A stretch of DNA of 64,000 nucleotides from Litorivita pollutaquae (lineage in GTDB: Bacteria > Pseudomonadota > Alphaproteobacteria > Rhodobacterales > Rhodobacteraceae): positions 90,239 through 154,238 of the forward strand of contig NZ_KZ826487.1 in assembly GCF_003205515.1 (NCBI RefSeq). The letters run 5' to 3'. Under the pieces are notes generated by a model. That model searched no databases. It had not been told where the DNA came from and saw only the letters and a list, made by a program, of their open reading frames with translations. A program made the translations under genes and the position numbers. This document shows, piece after piece, positions 1 through 7,355 of this stretch. Position 1 is the first letter of the stretch. Each line of letters opens with the position of its first letter.

Positions 1-461
1 GAGAGATCGACCTTTTCGATCACCTTTTGTTGCACCGGCGCGGAGTTCACCAATTTGGGGCGGGTGGCCATCGCGGCCTTGAGCATCGGCCAGCGTGACA
101 GCGCATCGCGCATTCCCTCCGGCGGCGAGGGCGCCCGCAGAGCCGCCAGAAATGCGCCCAGATCATCCAGACCTTCGGGTGCAACCCCAAGCCCTGCAGC
201 CACCCGTTCTGTCGTTCCGAATAAATTTGTCACCACCGGGATCTGTGCCCGGCTGCCGCTGTCCAATAGCGGATGGTCAAAGCGCAAAACCGGGCCGCCA
301 CGCTCCAGAACCGCGCGGTGCACCGCCGTCATCTGATGGCGCACCGAGACCGGATCGGAAAGCGCGGTCAATTGCCCCGTAGCGGCATTCCATTGCAAAA
401 ATGCCCGCAGGGTCGGAAAGGGGGGAAGGGTGCGAATTGGGACTCTCCTTTTGGGTTGCAC
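1..461 (-). CDS. ubiD: UbiD-family decarboxylase, N-terminal part (runs off left edge)
   Basis: This is the first ~150 residues of a UbiD-type prFMN-dependent decarboxylase, the enzyme that removes the carboxyl group of polyprenyl-hydroxybenzoate in ubiquinone synthesis. The stretches TLRAFLQWNAATGQL, GGPVLRFDHPLL and NLFGTTERVAAGLG are typical of the UbiD N-terminal domain. The C-terminal catalytic part lies outside the window. No ATG is available in frame: a TAG at 468-470 closes the frame, leaving GTG at 461 or ATT at 437. The ATT has a strong ribosome binding site (AAGGAGAG, complement of 443-450) five bases upstream, so it may be the true start. It is divergent from ubiT, with an FNR box between them. 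Family call is firm; the start is uncertain. Confidence 0.8.
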   Translation of the reverse strand, partial: MQPKRRVPIRTLPPFPTLRAFLQWNAATGQLTALSDPVSVRHQMTAVHRAVLERGGPVLRFDHPLLDSGSRAQIPVVTNLFGTTERVAAGLGVAPEGLDDLGAFLAALRAPSPPEGMRDALSRWPMLKAAMATRPKLVNSAPVQQKVIEKVDL

Positions 462-492
462 ATCGCCCTATCATCGCTGCGTTCCGGCAAAT

Positions 493-506
493 TTGACCGT
501 CGTCAA
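493..506. promoter_or_regulatory. FNR/FnrL box between ubiD and ubiT
   Basis: TTGACCGTCGTCAA is a perfect TTGA-N6-TCAA palindrome, the consensus recognised by FNR-type regulators. It lies in the divergent gap. If it acts at the usual -41.5 position, the leftward transcript would begin near 458, after the GTG at 461 but before the ATT at 437 of ubiD. The rightward transcript would begin near 541, giving ubiT a leader of about 110 bases. Which gene or genes it controls is inference. Confidence 0.8.
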
Positions 507-654
507 GATTTCCCGCCGCTGCCGCGTTAGGACAAACCGGCGCTGGTGCCGGTGATGGCCTCGCGTCGCCCGGGTGCCGATTCTGCGCGCTCTGGACGCA
601 AAATCTGTGCAAACCCCGCGCGAATTGCGCGCAAGACCGGAGCGTGCCGCCCTG

Positions 655-1197
655 ATGTCAGAGTTTTCGGTGCATGTGCCGGTATTTCCACAGCTTCCTG
701 CCTTGGCATTGCGCTGTGCGCCGGTGGCCCCGATGTCCATGGCGCTGGGCGGCTTTGTGGCGCGTCTGGCACAGCGGCACGCAGGGTTGTTTCGCAGACT
801 TGGGGCTTATGGGCGGTCACGCTTCGTAATTGACCCGACGGATTTGCCGGTTTCGCTGGCGCTGGAGCCGCGTGGCGGTTGTCCACGGGTACAGGTGTCG
901 CGCGGCCCATTGCACGGCGATGCGCGCATCGCGGGGCCATTGGCGGCGCTGCTTGGGATGGTGCATGGCGCCTATGATGGCGATGCGTTGTTCTTTTCAC
1001 GGGATCTGGTGATCGAGGGAGATACCGCCGCTGTTCTGGCCCTGCGCAATGCGATCGATGATGCCGAATTGGACTTGTGCGCCGAAGCCCAAAGCATGGC
1101 CGGCCCCTTTGCCGATGCGGTCAAACGTGTGGTTGCCCTTGCCGAAACGCGCACCGGTGTCGCCCTGTCCCGCCGTGAGGAGAATGAAGAATGGTGA
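655..1197 (+). CDS. ubiT: UbiT-like SCP2-domain accessory protein for O2-independent ubiquinone synthesis
   Basis: A 180-residue SCP2 (sterol carrier) domain protein. The C-terminal FFSRDLVIEGDTAAVLALRN motif is characteristic of UbiT, the lipid-binding accessory factor that works with UbiU and UbiV in anaerobic ubiquinone synthesis. An in-frame start exists further upstream (574), but 655 gives a length close to the family (~174 residues) and removes an arginine-rich, unconserved head. Its stop TGA (1195-1197) overlaps the ubiU start region, so the two are translationally coupled. An FNR box lies ~150 bases upstream. Confidence 0.85.
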   Translation: MSEFSVHVPVFPQLPALALRCAPVAPMSMALGGFVARLAQRHAGLFRRLGAYGRSRFVIDPTDLPVSLALEPRGGCPRVQVSRGPLHGDARIAGPLAALLGMVHGAYDGDALFFSRDLVIEGDTAAVLALRNAIDDAELDLCAEAQSMAGPFADAVKRVVALAETRTGVALSRREENEEW

Positions 1198-2174
1198 TGG
1201 AAATCGTTTGCCCCGCGGGCACACCCGCGTCGCTGCGCGCCGCCGTAAAAGCCGGGGCGCATACGGTTTATTGCGGTTATGCCGATGAAACCAATGCCCG
1301 CAATTTTCCGGGGTTGAACTTTGATCGAGCGGAAATGCGTGCGGGCATCGCTTTTGCCCATGCGCATGGCGCAAAGGTGTTGGTGGCGATCAACACCTTT
1401 GCGCGTGCGGGGGCAGAGCCCTTGTGGCACCGGGCCATTGCGGATGCTGCAACCGCCGGGGCCGATGCGGTTATACTGGCCGATCTGGGGCTATTGGCTC
1501 ATGCCGCCGCGCATCACCCGACTTTGCGCCGCCATCTGTCGGTGCAGGCCGCCGCCGCCAATGCCGATGTGATCAATTTCTACGCCGCTACCTTTGGCGT
1601 GCGCCGTGTGGTTTTGCCACGCGTGCTGTCGGTGCCGGAAATCGCCGCAATCAATGCCGAGGTCGAGGTCGAAACCGAGGTCTTCGTCTTTGGCGGGCTT
1701 TGCGTCATGGCCGAAGGGCGCTGTTCTTTGTCCTCATATGCGACAGGGCAATCCCCGAACATGCAAGGGGTTTGCTCCCCCGCGAGCCATGTGGATTACC
1801 ATGAGGACAACGGTGTTCTTTCGGCCAAATTGGGCGGCTATACCATCCACCGCGCTGCTGCCGGAGAACCCGCGCCCTATCCGACCCTGTGCAAAGGATG
1901 CTTCACAACTGAGGGCGCGTCCGGCCATCTGTTCGAAGATCCGGTGAGTCTCAATGCTGAAACCTTAATCCCGCAACTGGCCAAGGCGGGCGTGCATGCT
2001 CTCAAGATCGAGGGGCGGCAACGTTCGCGGGCCTATGTGGCGCAGGTGGTGCGCAATTTCCGCGCCGCCGTCGATGCACAGGCGGCAGGCAAACCGATGC
2101 CCGAAGGCATGTTGGCCCGTCTCACCGAAGGACAGGCCGCCACGGCGGGCGCTTACAAGAAAACCTGGAGATAG
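1191..2174 (+). CDS. ubiU: UbiU, U32-family subunit of the O2-independent hydroxylase
   Basis: Peptidase-U32-fold protein that pairs with UbiV to hydroxylate the ubiquinone ring without oxygen, using a [4Fe-4S] cluster. Four cysteines (171, 178, 195 and 234, in GGLCVMAEGRC, GVCSP and TLCKGC) match the cluster ligands of E. coli UbiU. They fall on exactly 169/176/193/232 if translation starts at the second ATG (1197, MEIVCPAG). The upstream GAGGAG is better spaced for 1191, so both starts are plausible. It overlaps the end of ubiT and precedes ubiV by three bases, forming one operon. Confidence 0.92.
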   Translation: MVMEIVCPAGTPASLRAAVKAGAHTVYCGYADETNARNFPGLNFDRAEMRAGIAFAHAHGAKVLVAINTFARAGAEPLWHRAIADAATAGADAVILADLGLLAHAAAHHPTLRRHLSVQAAAANADVINFYAATFGVRRVVLPRVLSVPEIAAINAEVEVETEVFVFGGLCVMAEGRCSLSSYATGQSPNMQGVCSPASHVDYHEDNGVLSAKLGGYTIHRAAAGEPAPYPTLCKGCFTTEGASGHLFEDPVSLNAETLIPQLAKAGVHALKIEGRQRSRAYVAQVVRNFRAAVDAQAAGKPMPEGMLARLTEGQAATAGAYKKTWR

Positions 2175-2177
2175 GCG

Positions 2178-3077
2178 ATGCAATTGACCGTTGGAGCGAA
2201 CCAGTTCTTTTGGAGCCCCGAGGATTGGGGTTCCAGCTACACGGCTTTGGCGGCTGCGCCGGTGGACCGCGTGGTTTTGGGCGAATTGGTCTGTTCAAAA
2301 CGTTTGCCATTTTATCAAGACCGCATACCTGCGGCGATCGAGACGCTTTCGGCGGCGGGCAAGGCGGTGTCGGTGACCTCATTGGCGTTGATCACCTTGA
2401 AGCGTGAACGCAAGCTTGGCGCCGAATTGGTTGGAACTGGGGTCGATATCGAGATCAACGATCTATCTATGTTGGCCTATCTGCCTGAAGGGACGTCGTT
2501 TTCTATCGGCCCGCTGGTTAATGTCTATAATGAGGGCAGTTTTGCATGGCTGGCCGCACGGGGCGCGCGCAGCATCTGTTTGCCGCCGGAACTGCCGATT
2601 GACGCGGTGCGCATTCTGGCGCAACTGGGCCGCCGCCTAGGTGTTGCGGTCGAGGTTTGGGGCCACGGGCGCGTGCCCTTGGCGATCTCGGGGCGGTGTT
2701 ACCACGCGCGGCGCCAGGGGCGCAGCAAGGATAATTGTCAATTCGCCTGCGAAAACGATCCGGACGGTTTGGATGTTACGACTCTGGAGGGGCAGGATTT
2801 TCTTGCTATGAACGGCGTGCAAACCCTGTCGGCCAGCTTTGCCTGCGTCGATCATCAGATCGAGGTGTTGCAAGAGGCGGGGGTGACGGGGCTGCGATTG
2901 TCGCCGCATACCGGAGATTTCACGGCCGTCTGCGCGCAGTATCGCGCCCGTATCGACGGCCACGTTGCGCGTGGTGCCGTGGCCGACGCTCTCTTGGCCG
3001 CCTATCCGGACCGGCACCTCAGTGACGGGTTCTTGACCGGCGCACGCGGCGCAGATTGGTCCGGCCCCTTGCCGTAG
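2178..3077 (+). CDS. ubiV: UbiV, U32-family subunit of the O2-independent hydroxylase
   Basis: 299-residue partner of UbiU. Cysteines 39, 174, 187 and 191 (LVCSKR, GRCYHARR, DNCQFAC) reproduce the spacing of the [4Fe-4S] ligands of E. coli UbiV (39, 180, 193, 197). It starts three bases after ubiU, so the heterodimer is made from one message. With ubiT and ubiD it forms a compact set for ubiquinone synthesis when oxygen is too low for the flavin monooxygenases. Confidence 0.92.
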   Translation: MQLTVGANQFFWSPEDWGSSYTALAAAPVDRVVLGELVCSKRLPFYQDRIPAAIETLSAAGKAVSVTSLALITLKRERKLGAELVGTGVDIEINDLSMLAYLPEGTSFSIGPLVNVYNEGSFAWLAARGARSICLPPELPIDAVRILAQLGRRLGVAVEVWGHGRVPLAISGRCYHARRQGRSKDNCQFACENDPDGLDVTTLEGQDFLAMNGVQTLSASFACVDHQIEVLQEAGVTGLRLSPHTGDFTAVCAQYRARIDGHVARGAVADALLAAYPDRHLSDGFLTGARGADWSGPLP

Positions 3078-3509
3078 GCGGGTCTGCGGTGCTGATCTGC
3101 GGTTGGTTTGATCCTGTCTGATCCGTTGGATTTGGGGCTGAACCTTAAGGCATGACATGGCACGATATATTCCATTCAGTGCTCTGGTTAATCTCGAGGA
3201 TATGATCCTGCGGGCAGTCTACGGGTCCTGCCCGATATCCATTTTTCGACCACGATGTGGGTGAGATACGGGCGGCGCATGGGCATTGGGTGACGATAGC
3301 GACAGTGCGTTGGGGGGGCGAAATTTACTCCGGAGGCGCGATACCTTTGACCAGCGGAGACCCTGACGCGGTCCGCAAGGGCAGGCTGGGGAAACATTGG
3401 CGCGGCTTGATGCCTGCCGGTGCGATCTGTGGCGTGCTGTTTGGTGGCACCGCTTGCGGGCGGGTGTCATTGGCCCCTGACAGATTTCACACCGCTTTGC
3501 TTGCGCCGT
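3078..3509. other. Intergenic spacer after ubiV, no supported gene
   Basis: About 430 bases between ubiV and the FNR box of the regulator. Short open frames here lack family resemblance and ribosome binding sites. No clear terminator hairpin with a T tract is visible after ubiV. Confidence 0.5.
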
Positions 3510-3523
3510 TTGATTTTGATCAA
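3510..3523. promoter_or_regulatory. FNR/FnrL box upstream of the Crp/Fnr regulator gene
   Basis: TTGATTTTGATCAA is a perfect TTGA-N6-TCAA palindrome. Its centre is ~114 bases upstream of the regulator start at 3631. Activation at -41.5 would put the transcript start near 3558, with a ~73-base leader. The downstream protein has the E-xx-SR recognition-helix pattern that reads this sequence, so autoregulation or control by a separate FnrL are both possible. Confidence 0.8.
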
Positions 3524-3630
3524 GACGCAGCGACGGGTTTTGGTCTTTGTCTGGGCAGATCCACCGTGGGACCGGCCCGTCAGGACAAGCCCGTCCCCAT
3601 CATGCGGTGTATGCCCTGCCGGAGACCCCG

Positions 3631-4359
3631 ATGACCCAAGAACCCCACCCGTGCGGCAAATGCAGCTTTTTCCAACGCAGCCTGTGGCGTCCGGTTGCCG
3701 GTGGCGCGCGTGCGACCCTGACGCGAAGTTTCACCCGCCGCGAGGTCGAAACCGGCGGCGTGGTGTTCCATCAAGGTGCCCCCAGCGATGGCGTTTATTG
3801 TATCTCCAAAGGCTTGATTGCCATACGCAGCTTTGCGCCCGATGGCAGTTCAAGTCTGTTGCGCCTCGCCTATCCGGGGGAATTGATCGGCTATCGGGCC
3901 TTTATGACCGGGCGGGACCATCGGACCGAAGCACAGGCAGTGTTGCCCTCGCGGGTGTGCATCGTGGCGCAGCGCGATGCCAAGCAGGTGGTACAAGCCT
4001 GCCCCGAGGTTCTGGCCCGTTTGGGTCTGCGCTGTGCCGACGAATTGGATCGCTGCCACGACCGCATTCACGACGCGGCGCGGGTTTCGAACAAGGCGCG
4101 GTTGGCGCAGGTGTTGGACCGGTTGATGGCGGCGCATGGCGCAGCAACGGGCGGCGCAATAAGCGACCAACAAGGCGACGCGGATCGGATCACATGGCGG
4201 ATGCGCCTGCCGATCTCGCGTCAGGATCTGGCCGATATATTGGGGGTTCAGCCTGAAACATTATCGCGGCTGATGACGCGGTTGGAACAAGACGGAGCAA
4301 TGCGCGCTTCTGGACGCTGGATTGAAATGCCGTTTTCACCGCAAAAGCGGGCGGTTTGA
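3631..4359 (+). CDS. Crp/Fnr-family transcriptional regulator
   Basis: 242 residues with a cyclic-nucleotide-binding-type beta roll (~30-120), a dimer helix and a C-terminal winged helix. The recognition helix GVQPETLSRLMTRLEQ carries the E-xx-SR pattern of proteins binding TTGA/TCAA half-sites. The N-terminus has CGKC (Cys8, Cys11) but not the third closely spaced cysteine of classical FNR. Further cysteines occur at 57, 110, 124, 135 and 142, so a labile Fe-S cluster is possible but unproven. The ATG at 3631 is preferred over an upstream in-frame start because homology begins there. It sits directly downstream of the ubiTUV cluster. Confidence 0.85.
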   Translation: MTQEPHPCGKCSFFQRSLWRPVAGGARATLTRSFTRREVETGGVVFHQGAPSDGVYCISKGLIAIRSFAPDGSSSLLRLAYPGELIGYRAFMTGRDHRTEAQAVLPSRVCIVAQRDAKQVVQACPEVLARLGLRCADELDRCHDRIHDAARVSNKARLAQVLDRLMAAHGAATGGAISDQQGDADRITWRMRLPISRQDLADILGVQPETLSRLMTRLEQDGAMRASGRWIEMPFSPQKRAV

Positions 4360-4899
4360 CATATGCCGCAGGGCGGGGCGTGCGGGAAGACTTGCCGATT
4401 GGGTTTCCGGTGACATTTTGCCTGTGGCGTGCGCGGTGCAAGAGATTGTTTAGACATGTTTCAAACCGCACGCGGTCTGTCTCTACCGGGGGCAGCGCTC
4501 ATTTGCACCATGAGCTGGGCACGCATGGTGGGCTTTGGTGCCGCCGGAACCGGCGCCGGTGTGCGGATCTGACCGTTCCCCAAGGCGTTCGCCCCGTGCG
4601 CAACTCCGATGCCGCGAGGGTCGCCGCGCAGGGTGTCGATGGGCCGTTCGAAGATTTGGTCAAACAAAGGCGTGGGAGAAGACATACAGGCCGAGAGACC
4701 CATGAACCTCATGGCGAATTTTCGCCCGAAAAGCGCAATCCACCGAACGCATGGTATCGCCGGCGAATGTCGGATATTAACGTCGCGCGCAGGCCCACGG
4801 GCGCAGGGATCGAACGCAAGGTCAAAGACGAAGATTGGCCTGCCAAAGGTCCGGCGGCGACACCGCCGTATTATTGAATATACCGAAGGAGAGAAGAAC
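4360..4899. other. 540-base spacer, no supported gene
   Basis: No open frame here shows recognisable family features. It contains a 12-bp perfect palindrome ACCGGCGCCGGT (4549-4560). A minus-strand frame ending at 4461 has protein-like composition but no match I recognise, so it could be a gene remnant. The ribosome binding site of the next gene (GAAGGAGAG) is at 4885-4893. Confidence 0.4.
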
Positions 4900-5661
4900 A
4901 TGAAAATCGAAGGACAAGCCGCAATTGTGACGGGCGGTGCCTCTGGATTGGGCGGAGCCACTGTTGACCGGCTGGCCGCTGCGGGTGCCAAAGTGGCGAT
5001 TTTTGATTTGAATGAAGAGCTGGGCCAAGCCAAGGCAAAAGCCTGTGGCGGCGCGTTTTTCAAGGTCAATGTCACCGACGAGAGCGAAGTCGAAGCTGCC
5101 ATTGCTGAAGCCGAAGGCCTGCATGGCAAGGCGCGGATTTTGGTGAACTGCGCAGGTATCGGGCCACCCGCCAAAGTGATCGACCGCGACGGCAACGCAA
5201 TTCCGTTGAGTGGTTTTACCGGCATCGTCAATGTGAACCTCTTTGGCACCTTTAACATGCTGTCGAAATTTGCCGCCGCACTGCACCGCGCCGATCCGAT
5301 CGGTGAAGAGCGTGGGGTGATCATCAACACCGCATCGGTCGCGGCCTTTGACGGGCAAATCGGCCAAGCGGCCTATGCGGCCTCTAAGGGTGGTATTGTT
5401 GGTATGACCTTGCCGGTCGCCCGTGAATTTGCCCGTTATGGCATCCGTGTGATGACCATTGCCCCGGGTCTGTTCTTGACCCCCCTGTTGGCCAGCCTGC
5501 CGCAAGAGGCACAAGACAGCCTTGGCGCGCAGGTGCCTTTCCCTTCGCGCCTTGGCGATCCGGACGAATATGCCCGTATGGTGGCGGCGATCGTCGACAA
5601 CGCCATGCTCAACGGTGAAACCATCCGCTTGGACGGCGCGATCCGCATGGCGCCGAAGTGA
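4900..5661 (+). CDS. SDR-family 3-hydroxyacyl-CoA dehydrogenase (HSD10-like)
   Basis: 253-residue classical short-chain dehydrogenase: nucleotide-binding TGGASGLGGATVDRL near residue 10, NCAG, a catalytic serine in NTASVAAFDG, and YAASKGG with the Tyr-Lys pair. The FDGQIGQAAYAASKGG and GLFLTPLLASLPQEAQDSL segments resemble type 10 17-beta-HSD / 3-hydroxy-2-methylbutyryl-CoA dehydrogenases, suggesting fatty acid or branched-chain acyl-CoA oxidation. The ATG is chosen for its AAGGAGAG site seven bases upstream. It overlaps the following acyl-CoA dehydrogenase by four bases, which supports a shared beta-oxidation-type pathway. Confidence 0.85.
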   Translation: MKIEGQAAIVTGGASGLGGATVDRLAAAGAKVAIFDLNEELGQAKAKACGGAFFKVNVTDESEVEAAIAEAEGLHGKARILVNCAGIGPPAKVIDRDGNAIPLSGFTGIVNVNLFGTFNMLSKFAAALHRADPIGEERGVIINTASVAAFDGQIGQAAYAASKGGIVGMTLPVAREFARYGIRVMTIAPGLFLTPLLASLPQEAQDSLGAQVPFPSRLGDPDEYARMVAAIVDNAMLNGETIRLDGAIRMAPK

Positions 5662-6851
5662 ACGCCCTGTTGGAAACCGTTGGCATTTCGGAACGCGCGC
5701 TGGAGATCAGCGCGCGTGTCGAACAATTCGTGCGCGAGAGTGTTGCGCCCTATGAGGGAGATCCGCGTTGCGGCGCGCACGGGCCATCGGATGAATTAGC
5801 GATGGAGCTCAAGGCATTGGCCCGCAAGGCCGGTGTTTTGACACCGCATATTTTGCCTGATGGCAGCCATTTGTCCCACCGCGAAACTGCGGCGGTCTTG
5901 ATCCGTGCGGGCTTGTCGCCGCTTGGGCCGATTGCATGCAATGTTGCCGCGCCGGACGAAGGCAACATGTATTTGCTGGGCAAGGTCGGCGCGCCGGAGA
6001 TCCGCGAACGCTTCCTTGCTCCGTTGGTGAAGGGCGAGAAACGCTCTGCGTTTTTCATGACCGAGCCGGCCGAGGATGGCGGCGCGGGGTCGGACCCGAT
6101 GATGATGCAAACCACCTGTAAAATGGATGGCAATCATTGGGTGATCAACGGGCGCAAGACCTATATCACCGGCGCTGATGGTGCGGGCGTCGGGATCATT
6201 ATGGCGAAATCCGATGATGGCGCATGCATGTTCCTTGTCGACTTACCCGATCCCGCGATCCGGATTGAGCGTGTGATGGATACCATCGACAGCTCGATGC
6301 CCGGCGGTCACGCGGTTGTCAGTATCGACAATCTGCGCGTGCCTGCCGATCAGATGCTCGGCGAAAGCGGCGAGGGTTTTCGATACGCTCAAGCGCGCCT
6401 TGCGCCGGCGCGGTTGACCCATTGTATGCGTTGGCTTGGTGCCTGCGTGCGCGCCAATGAGATTGCCACCGATTATGCCAACCGCCGTATGGCTTTTGGC
6501 AAACCTTTGGTCGATCACGAAGGCGTTGGGTTCATGTTGGCCGAAAACCTCATTGACCTGAAACAGGCTGAGTTGATGATTTATTGGTGCGCCGATGTGC
6601 TCGACACCGGGGCAGTTGGCACCACCGAAAGTTCGATGGCGAAAGTCGCGGTCAGCGAAGCCTTGATGCGGATTGCCGATCGCTGTGTGCAATGTATGGG
6701 CGGCCAAGGGGTGACGACCGACACCATTGTCGAACAGGTCTTCCGCGAGGTCCGCGCGTTTCGCATCTATGACGGTCCGACCGAGGTGCACAAATGGTCC
6801 TTGGCCAAAAAGGTCAAACGCGATTGGAAAAAGGTGCAAGATCAGGCGTGA
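5658..6851 (+). CDS. Acyl-CoA dehydrogenase, ACAD10/11-like
   Basis: 397-residue flavoprotein dehydrogenase that introduces the first double bond into an acyl-CoA. Landmarks are FFMTEPAEDGGAGSDP (flavin/substrate region), WVINGRKTYITGA, the RMAFGKPLVDHEGV arginine region and CMGGQGVTTDT. The C-terminal motif IYDGPTEVHKWSLAKK is the version found in ACAD10/11-type enzymes, not the YEGTxxI of medium-chain enzymes. Translation starts with GTG at 5658, overlapping the SDR stop codon (GTGA). Substrate is unknown. Confidence 0.88.
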   Translation: MNALLETVGISERALEISARVEQFVRESVAPYEGDPRCGAHGPSDELAMELKALARKAGVLTPHILPDGSHLSHRETAAVLIRAGLSPLGPIACNVAAPDEGNMYLLGKVGAPEIRERFLAPLVKGEKRSAFFMTEPAEDGGAGSDPMMMQTTCKMDGNHWVINGRKTYITGADGAGVGIIMAKSDDGACMFLVDLPDPAIRIERVMDTIDSSMPGGHAVVSIDNLRVPADQMLGESGEGFRYAQARLAPARLTHCMRWLGACVRANEIATDYANRRMAFGKPLVDHEGVGFMLAENLIDLKQAELMIYWCADVLDTGAVGTTESSMAKVAVSEALMRIADRCVQCMGGQGVTTDTIVEQVFREVRAFRIYDGPTEVHKWSLAKKVKRDWKKVQDQA

Positions 6852-6894
6852 TGTTGCAAGCCATAGCACCAAAGGTGCCAAGGCAAACCACAAG

Positions 6895-6930
6895 GCCATA
6901 GGCGCCGCCGCGTGAAGGGGCGCCTATGGC
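6895..6930 (+). terminator. Perfect 12-bp hairpin after the acyl-CoA dehydrogenase
   Basis: GCCATAGGCGCC (6895-6906) and GGCGCCTATGGC (6919-6930) are exact inverted copies around a 12-base loop, 43 bases after the stop codon. No T tract follows (the next bases are GCGGGGG), so this is either a non-canonical terminator or a 3'-end stabilising hairpin. A smaller GCACC-AAA-GGTGC hairpin lies at 6866-6878. Confidence 0.5.
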
Positions 6931-7355
6931 GCGGGGGTGGTAGTGGCTGCCGGATCGGTGGAGCCCTCGCTCGAGCGCCCTCGGCACGACTGTAAGGCGG
7001 GTCGCGCATATTTCGCTTTGGGCTATGTGGTATGCGGACCGAAATGATCCGCGCGCTGAACGGGCAGGCGGGAGCGGGCAGGCGTTTTAAACCCAAAGGT
7101 GGGTGCATTGGTCTTGTAGTGATCTTGCGTTGCACCTGATGAAAATGTCCGGTTCGCCATGTCGCGTACCGCCTCTTTGGGGGCATCGATACACCCTGCG
7201 CACCGCTTAACCCGCCAAGGGGAACAGGGCGAAAGGCCTACAAACCGGGTTCGGGTGCGGGCGCAATCCGCTTGTGTAGGCGGGATGCGTGATTTATTCG
7301 TCTGACAACGCAAAATCTTCGGCGCTCTTGACCTGCGCCGCAACGGGAGGCCGAC
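6931..7355. other. Spacer before ilvD, presumed promoter region
   Basis: About 425 bases without a credible gene. A long minus-strand open frame that enters from ilvD is an antisense shadow. The ilvD ribosome binding site GGGAGG lies at 7345-7350. No obvious attenuator-like leader peptide was recognised. Confidence 0.4.

Noticed and set aside
3257..3634. Plus-strand open frame upstream of the Crp/Fnr gene.
   Set aside because: It spans the FNR box and promoter region and has low-complexity Arg/Gly content with no conserved motif.
4461..5330. Minus-strand open frame covering the gap before, and part of, the SDR gene.
   Set aside because: The right part is antisense to the SDR; the left part has no family match, so it is only noted as a possible remnant.
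7041..7070. TGATCC near 7045 as another sigma-E promoter.
   Set aside because: No TA-rich -10 element at the 18-base spacing seen in the rpoE region.
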